Source: CAYREE01 sp964423225 (lineage in GTDB: Archaea > Altiarchaeota > Altiarchaeia > IMC4 > SCGC-AAA252-I15). Taken from it: a stretch of 64,000 nt of DNA. The notes under the pieces were generated by a model, which worked only from the letters and a program-made list of their open reading frames with translations, searched no databases and was not told where the DNA came from. Positions within the stretch are counted from its first letter, which is position 1; each line of letters opens with the position of its first letter. The translations under genes and the position numbers were made by a program. This document shows positions 60,669 to 64,000 of the stretch, piece after piece. The stretch covers positions 1 to 64,000 of the forward strand of contig CAYREE010000002.1 of assembly GCA_964423225.1 (NCBI GenBank), written 5' to 3'.

Positions 60669-61838
60669 CTATCTTCCTGATATTATCTTTATCACATCGC
60701 AGTCGGCTAGCACATGGTCTTTTCCTACCTTCTGCTTTGTGCGTGCGTCAACAGCTCCTATGAATTTTTCTCCTATGTCTGTATGAACCTTATATGCTAG
60801 GTCTAGGGCTGTCGAATCATTTGGCACTAGATATGAGTCTGGAAGCACCTTACCCTTCTTGTCTGAAAGCTTACCCTCGTTTTCAACAGGATAAACCGTT
60901 ATTAGTCCAAGGACATCATATACTGCCTTATTAAGTGATTTTTGCACACCTGTCGAACCATGCTTCTCTAATATCTTAGTCTTAACGAATTCCATGGCCT
61001 TGGATTGTTTCTCAGTTAATTCTCCTTTTACTGTAAATTCCCCATCTCCTGGCACATACTCTATAAGCTCGTGAGCATCCGCTTCACGTAATGCTAGTTC
61101 AGCTTCAGCACAGACAGGTATCATCTCATACTTTGCTTGTAGTCTATCAAAGTTATCCATTCCTAGATCTATTTTATTTGCGGTAATTAGGATGGGTTTT
61201 GAAATCTGTCTCAAAACAATGGCGAACCTCATTATGTCTTCATCACTCCAATCCCTATTGTCTTCAAGTCTCGTCTTCTTCAATGCGTTTTTCACATGGC
61301 CTTCTGAAACCGATAATCCCGTTAAAATAGTTGTGAGCTCATCGACTAGCTTTGCATCTGCATGGACTATCTTCGACTTGATCTTCTTCCAGTTCTTTCT
61401 GATGATTCCTGCAAACCAGTGATTCACCTCATCTTCAAGGAATTTTATATCCTCTTCTGGATCATGGTTTACACAAGCCTCTCCCAGCTCATCGGTTCTA
61501 CCTGAAATATCGACTATATGGATTAATACATCTGCCTGCCTCAAGTCATCTAGAAACTGGTTTCCAAGGCCTTTTCCTTCATGTGCTCCTGGTACGAGTC
61601 CTGCAACATCTATGATCTTTATTGGTGTGAATCTGTTGCCTTTCTTGCATACGCTATTGTTTGGATTGCATTCAACATTGAATTCGTTGCATGGGCATTT
61701 TCCACGCACATATCCAACCCCGATATTGGCTTTTATTGTCGTGAATGGAAATCCAGCAATTTCTGCGTCAGCTAGTGTTAATGCCTTGAAAAACGTTGAT
61801 TTTCCAACATTTGGTTTCCCGACTACTCCTACTTCCAT
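60669..61838 (-). CDS. YchF/OLA1-type GTPase of the archaeal Obg group
   Basis: 389 residues. A ribosome-associated GTP/ATP-hydrolysing protein. G1 GKPNVGKS is at 7-14, switch II DVAGLVPGAHEGKGLG near 80, G4 ANKID near 230. The C-terminal TGS domain (about 300-389) ends with ADCDVIKIISGR. The N-terminal half has an inserted Cys-rich loop (CPCNEFNVEC, then C) near 50-66, typical of the archaeal version. The GTG one codon earlier is rejected since the ATG overlaps the preceding stop (TGATG). Confidence 0.92.
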   Translation of the reverse strand: MEVGVVGKPNVGKSTFFKALTLADAEIAGFPFTTIKANIGVGYVRGKCPCNEFNVECNPNNSVCKKGNRFTPIKIIDVAGLVPGAHEGKGLGNQFLDDLRQADVLIHIVDISGRTDELGEACVNHDPEEDIKFLEDEVNHWFAGIIRKNWKKIKSKIVHADAKLVDELTTILTGLSVSEGHVKNALKKTRLEDNRDWSDEDIMRFAIVLRQISKPILITANKIDLGMDNFDRLQAKYEMIPVCAEAELALREADAHELIEYVPGDGEFTVKGELTEKQSKAMEFVKTKILEKHGSTGVQKSLNKAVYDVLGLITVYPVENEGKLSDKKGKVLPDSYLVPNDSTALDLAYKVHTDIGEKFIGAVDARTKQKVGKDHVLADCDVIKIISGR

Positions 61839-62929
61839 CACTTATTCCTCTCCCAATTATTTATAAATAATAGTAAGGCTGCTATTATGATTAACATCAT
61901 TGAACCTGCTACAATAAGTGATTCGGTAGGATTTCTTGTTGGTAGGCTATTATAATAGATGAAGCCGTTTGTACTTCCAATAATGATCCTCTTATAATCT
62001 ATCTTGGATGTTAGGATCCTACCCTTTGTATCCAAGTACCATCTTACCTCTCCTGTCGGGTCTGTAAGATAGAGTCTTTCATCGAGTGTTCCCGCAATCG
62101 TATGGAATCCATTAGTTGCCATTGAAGTGATTCCATCACTTAGTCTGATACTATACCTGAGTCCACCATCCCTGTGAAAGACTAAGAGTCGACCGTCTTT
62201 CAAACCTGCTAGTATTGTATTATCATGTGCTATTAATACTCCGATCTGATCATTGGTCCTATACCTCCATTTGAGGCTTCCATTATGATCGAATATAATT
62301 ATGAAACCATTATTCAATCCGATGATAATGCCTTCATCATCGACAGTTGAAGTCCTGATTATATCCTCTACTCCAAACTTTTTTATCTGTTTTCCATCCT
62401 GATCAAGTCTTATAACATCTCTGTCTGTTATAATAATTGTTTCATTCCCGATTATTGTAGCTGAGATACTATAACCTCCACTATTATACTCCCATAATGG
62501 ATTACCGTTTCTATTAATACAGTAGACATTTCCAGTTGATGTGCCAATTATTATTCGATCAGCATTCATATCAACGGAGTCTGGAAATAATGACTGTTCT
62601 TCAAGATCTTTATCCCACATCATAAAACCCTCTAAGATAGAATAAATCCTACCGTCCATTGCCGATAAGATGATTCCTTCCTCATCAGCCTTTAAAGTAT
62701 TGATTGTCGTGTTGATGGAGTAATTCCATAAAATACTGCCATTAAAATCTATCTTTGAGATCGTATTGTTGTATGCTACAACAAATGCTTTATCTAGCAT
62801 TTCAAGCGAAGTAACTCTAAGGCCTATAGGAATCTGCCAGTCAGGAATCTTCACTGTTTCCTGTGAATCAACAAGGCTTGTCCCAAGCGCTAGGATTATT
62901 ATTATACTCGCCCATTTTTTTTGTAGCAT
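61838..62929 (-). CDS. exported PQQ-like beta-propeller with C-terminal membrane anchor
   Basis: 363 residues. Signal peptide (1-22), seven or so blade repeats of about 40 residues (GSILWNYS, GNPLWEYNSGG, GSLKWRYRTND, GEVRWYLDTKG), and one C-terminal membrane helix (about 335-358). The repeat is that of PQQ-binding-like propellers, but the cofactor-binding residues of true quinoproteins are not evident, so binding of PQQ is doubtful. It is coupled to the GTPase gene (TGATG). Confidence 0.82.
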   Translation of the reverse strand: MLQKKWASIIIILALGTSLVDSQETVKIPDWQIPIGLRVTSLEMLDKAFVVAYNNTISKIDFNGSILWNYSINTTINTLKADEEGIILSAMDGRIYSILEGFMMWDKDLEEQSLFPDSVDMNADRIIIGTSTGNVYCINRNGNPLWEYNSGGYSISATIIGNETIIITDRDVIRLDQDGKQIKKFGVEDIIRTSTVDDEGIIIGLNNGFIIIFDHNGSLKWRYRTNDQIGVLIAHDNTILAGLKDGRLLVFHRDGGLRYSIRLSDGITSMATNGFHTIAGTLDERLYLTDPTGEVRWYLDTKGRILTSKIDYKRIIIGSTNGFIYYNSLPTRNPTESLIVAGSMMLIIIAALLLFINNWERNK

Positions 62930-62980
62930 AGTTAGGAATAGTGTTTTTTGATTTATATTGTTCTCATTTAAGACTTATAC

Positions 62981-63199
62981 ATGAAGCTAATAGATTTGGT
63001 GTCTCCGATCGGTATTTTGATTATCGGGACCTTTTTCCTGGCAATAGGTTATGTTATATTCAATAATTACCTAACTATCTCAGAGGCAACTGCTTTATCA
63101 AAGGGTGTGGAATTCATTCAGATAGGATTGGTGATGATAGTCTTATCATTTGTTATGTCGTGTGTAGGACAAGTATTTCGTCTGTTGAAAATAATATAA
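62981..63199 (+). CDS. small two-span membrane protein, unknown
   Basis: 72 residues. Two hydrophobic helices (about 8-28 and 45-67) joined by a polar loop. A TATA-like GATTTATATT about 25 bases upstream points to a nearly leaderless mRNA. Divergent from the propeller gene and convergent with the pilin gene. No family recognised. Confidence 0.65.
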   Translation: MKLIDLVSPIGILIIGTFFLAIGYVIFNNYLTISEATALSKGVEFIQIGLVMIVLSFVMSCVGQVFRLLKII

Positions 63200-63235
63200 A
63201 AAAAAAGAGGGGTTTGTCCAGGTTTTATCCTGGAC
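63198..63235 (-). terminator. terminator of the pilin gene
   Basis: On the minus strand a seven-base-pair stem GTCCAGG/CCTGGAC with a six-base loop (63235-63216) is followed by AAACCCCTC and a T-run (63206-63198). It begins about 20 bases after the pilin stop. Confidence 0.7.
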
Positions 63236-63256
63236 ATTTGTGTTGTTGTTTTTACG

Positions 63257-63715
63257 CTATCCGCATATTCCTTCAATCTTCTTAGTTCCCGTGAACTCGA
63301 TTCCGGTAATAGCATTATCCCGGTCATCAAACACGAAAGCAACTTCTAGGGCATATGGCTGGTCTGCAACACATGCTGAACCAAGGTCGCGTTTTACTGT
63401 CTCGGTCTTACCTACTAATAATACTAGGTTTGCCGCCTCTGTTACCACTACTCCTGGATTACCAACAGTCATACTCGAGATAACAATCGTGTAGTCCTGA
63501 TTGTTTCGTATCGTGAAATACGATACACCGCTTTCAACAACTTTCCAGTTCAAAATCCCCATTTCTGCTCCTCTCCAATAGGATTTTGAGGCCTGGATTC
63601 CGGCTCCGGCTCCTATGTCTATAAATCCTCCTAATACCGTCACCACTATTAGCGCGACAATCACTACTACTGCGAGTATCACGAGATACTCTGTGGATAA
63701 TTGTCCTTTATCCAT
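63257..63715 (-). CDS. pilin with class III signal peptide
   Basis: 152 residues. The start MDKGQLSTEYLVIL matches the class III (QxSxEYL) signal of archaeal adhesion pilins. Cleavage after G4 would leave Q5 as the first residue. A hydrophobic helix (about 11-30) forms the fibre core, followed by a globular beta domain with two cysteines. GGAGGTG lies five bases before the ATG. A paralog lies just upstream (ending KKIEGTC versus KKIEGIC here). Confidence 0.88.
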   Translation of the reverse strand: MDKGQLSTEYLVILAVVVIVALIVVTVLGGFIDIGAGAGIQASKSYWRGAEMGILNWKVVESGVSYFTIRNNQDYTIVISSMTVGNPGVVVTEAANLVLLVGKTETVKRDLGSACVADQPYALEVAFVFDDRDNAITGIEFTGTKKIEGICG

Positions 63716-63765
63716 GAAACACCTCCTATAGATTTATTCTATATTTTTATTATATGATTGTGTTA

Positions 63766-63788
63766 AAAAAAGAGGGGTTATTCCTGTT
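63766..63788 (-). terminator. T-run terminator candidate of the upstream pilin
   Basis: After the stop of the upstream pilin, a short CCTG/CAGG stem spanning the stop codon is followed by AACCCCTC and T7. The AACCCCTCTTTTTTT ending is the same as in the other pilin terminator. Confidence 0.5.
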
Positions 63789-63789
63789 T

Positions 63790-64000
63790 TTAGCAGGTTC
63801 CCTCTATTTTCTTAACGCCGTCAAACTTTAGGTCTGCGATAGTGTGGTCTACATCCGTGTATATCACACTAACGGCTGCTGCATATGGCGATCCTGCACT
63901 TCCTGCCGCACATGTGCTGATGTCCTGATTCACTGTCCTGCTTTGTCCTGGATTAAGTGTCAGAGATACCATTCCTCCACCTCCTCCTATCACTGTGACT
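63790..64000 (-). CDS. C-terminal part of a second pilin paralog (partial)
   Basis: The frame runs out of the window at the right edge, so only about 69 C-terminal residues are visible. The end (TVNQDISTCAAG, a DVDHTIADLKFDG segment, KKIEGTC) aligns closely with the C-terminus of the pilin at 63257. The Gly-rich VIGGGGG part at the edge has no match in it. The N-terminal signal lies outside. The two genes form a tandem pilin cluster. Confidence 0.8.
   Translation of the reverse strand, partial: VTVIGGGGGMVSLTLNPGQSRTVNQDISTCAAGSAGSPYAAAVSVIYTDVDHTIADLKFDGVKKIEGTC

Noticed and set aside
1..64000. tRNA, rRNA, CRISPR arrays, transposases, integrases and attachment sites
   Set aside because: I looked in all intergenic gaps and saw no cloverleaf-type sequence, regular repeat array or recombinase gene; the gaps are short and account for promoters and hairpins only.

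Overview
This 64-kb window comes from an archaeal chromosome. The evidence is a set of archaeal-type genes: diphthine synthase, Hel308 helicase with an intein, archaeosine tRNA-guanine transglycosylase with a PUA domain, RFC large subunit, type II methionine aminopeptidase, RtcA, TtuA/Ncs6-type tRNA thiolase, MptE-like pterin kinase, inositol-phosphate synthase plus archaetidylinositol-phosphate synthase, class II HMG-CoA reductase, a methanococcal-type S-layer protein and class III signal-peptide pilins. TATA boxes sit close to start codons, so many mRNAs should have very short leaders. Strong Shine-Dalgarno sites are seen only in front of a few genes. I cannot fix the phylum from sequence alone; a DPANN or deep euryarchaeal lineage would fit. 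I see no rRNA or tRNA gene, CRISPR array, transposase or prophage gene. The only mobile element recognised is the Hel308 intein. Coding density is very high: no gap exceeds about 220 bases, and the largest (5936-6153 and 48251-48463) hold promoters and hairpins.

Layout. 1-8.6 kb: dphB, orphan secreted and soluble proteins, a putative zincin, the S-layer gene with its own promoter, 5'-UTR hairpin and terminator, and a membrane-anchored winged-helix regulator. 8.6-16.4 kb: tRNA thiolase operon, orphan proteins, hel308 with intein, a TPR protein. 16.5-24 kb: two CPA2 antiporters, a lipoprotein, and an operon of three arylsulfotransferase-like propeller proteins plus a nitroreductase. 24-31 kb: pgk, a small membrane protein missed by length cut-offs, a PMT-like glycosyltransferase, a PadR regulator divergent from the inositol-lipid operon, coiled-coil proteins, and RFC large subunit. 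31-39.9 kb: degenerate DapA-fold protein, HD hydrolase, a 40-residue tail-anchored protein, rtcA, tmk, map, hmgR, larE, Cys-cluster proteins, AIR-synthase-like protein. 39.9-48.3 kb: tgtA followed by a giant 1817-residue orphan and a 362-residue orphan, perhaps linked by a frameshift. 48.4-56.6 kb: CBS proteins, serS, a surface propeller, a KaiC-like pair, mptE, rsmA. 56.7-60.7 kb: pdxS, a CBS protein, pdxT, and a DNA-repair-like group. 60.7-64 kb: YchF-type GTPase, PQQ-like propeller, tandem pilins.

Themes. (1) Cell surface: S-layer, pilins, Thr-rich anchored proteins, extracellular beta-propellers and a PMT-like O-glycosyltransferase that may modify them. (2) RNA modification and translation: dphB, ttuA, tgtA, rsmA, rtcA, serS, map, ychF. 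(3) Cofactor and lipid synthesis: pdxST, mptE, larE, MIPS/AIPS, HMG-CoA reductase. (4) A scattered set of soluble proteins with no recognisable domain, the largest being the 1817-residue protein; these are the best candidates for undescribed biology. Several otherwise familiar proteins have lost key residues: RFC large Walker B, the DapA-fold lysine, and the KaiC-like P-loop.
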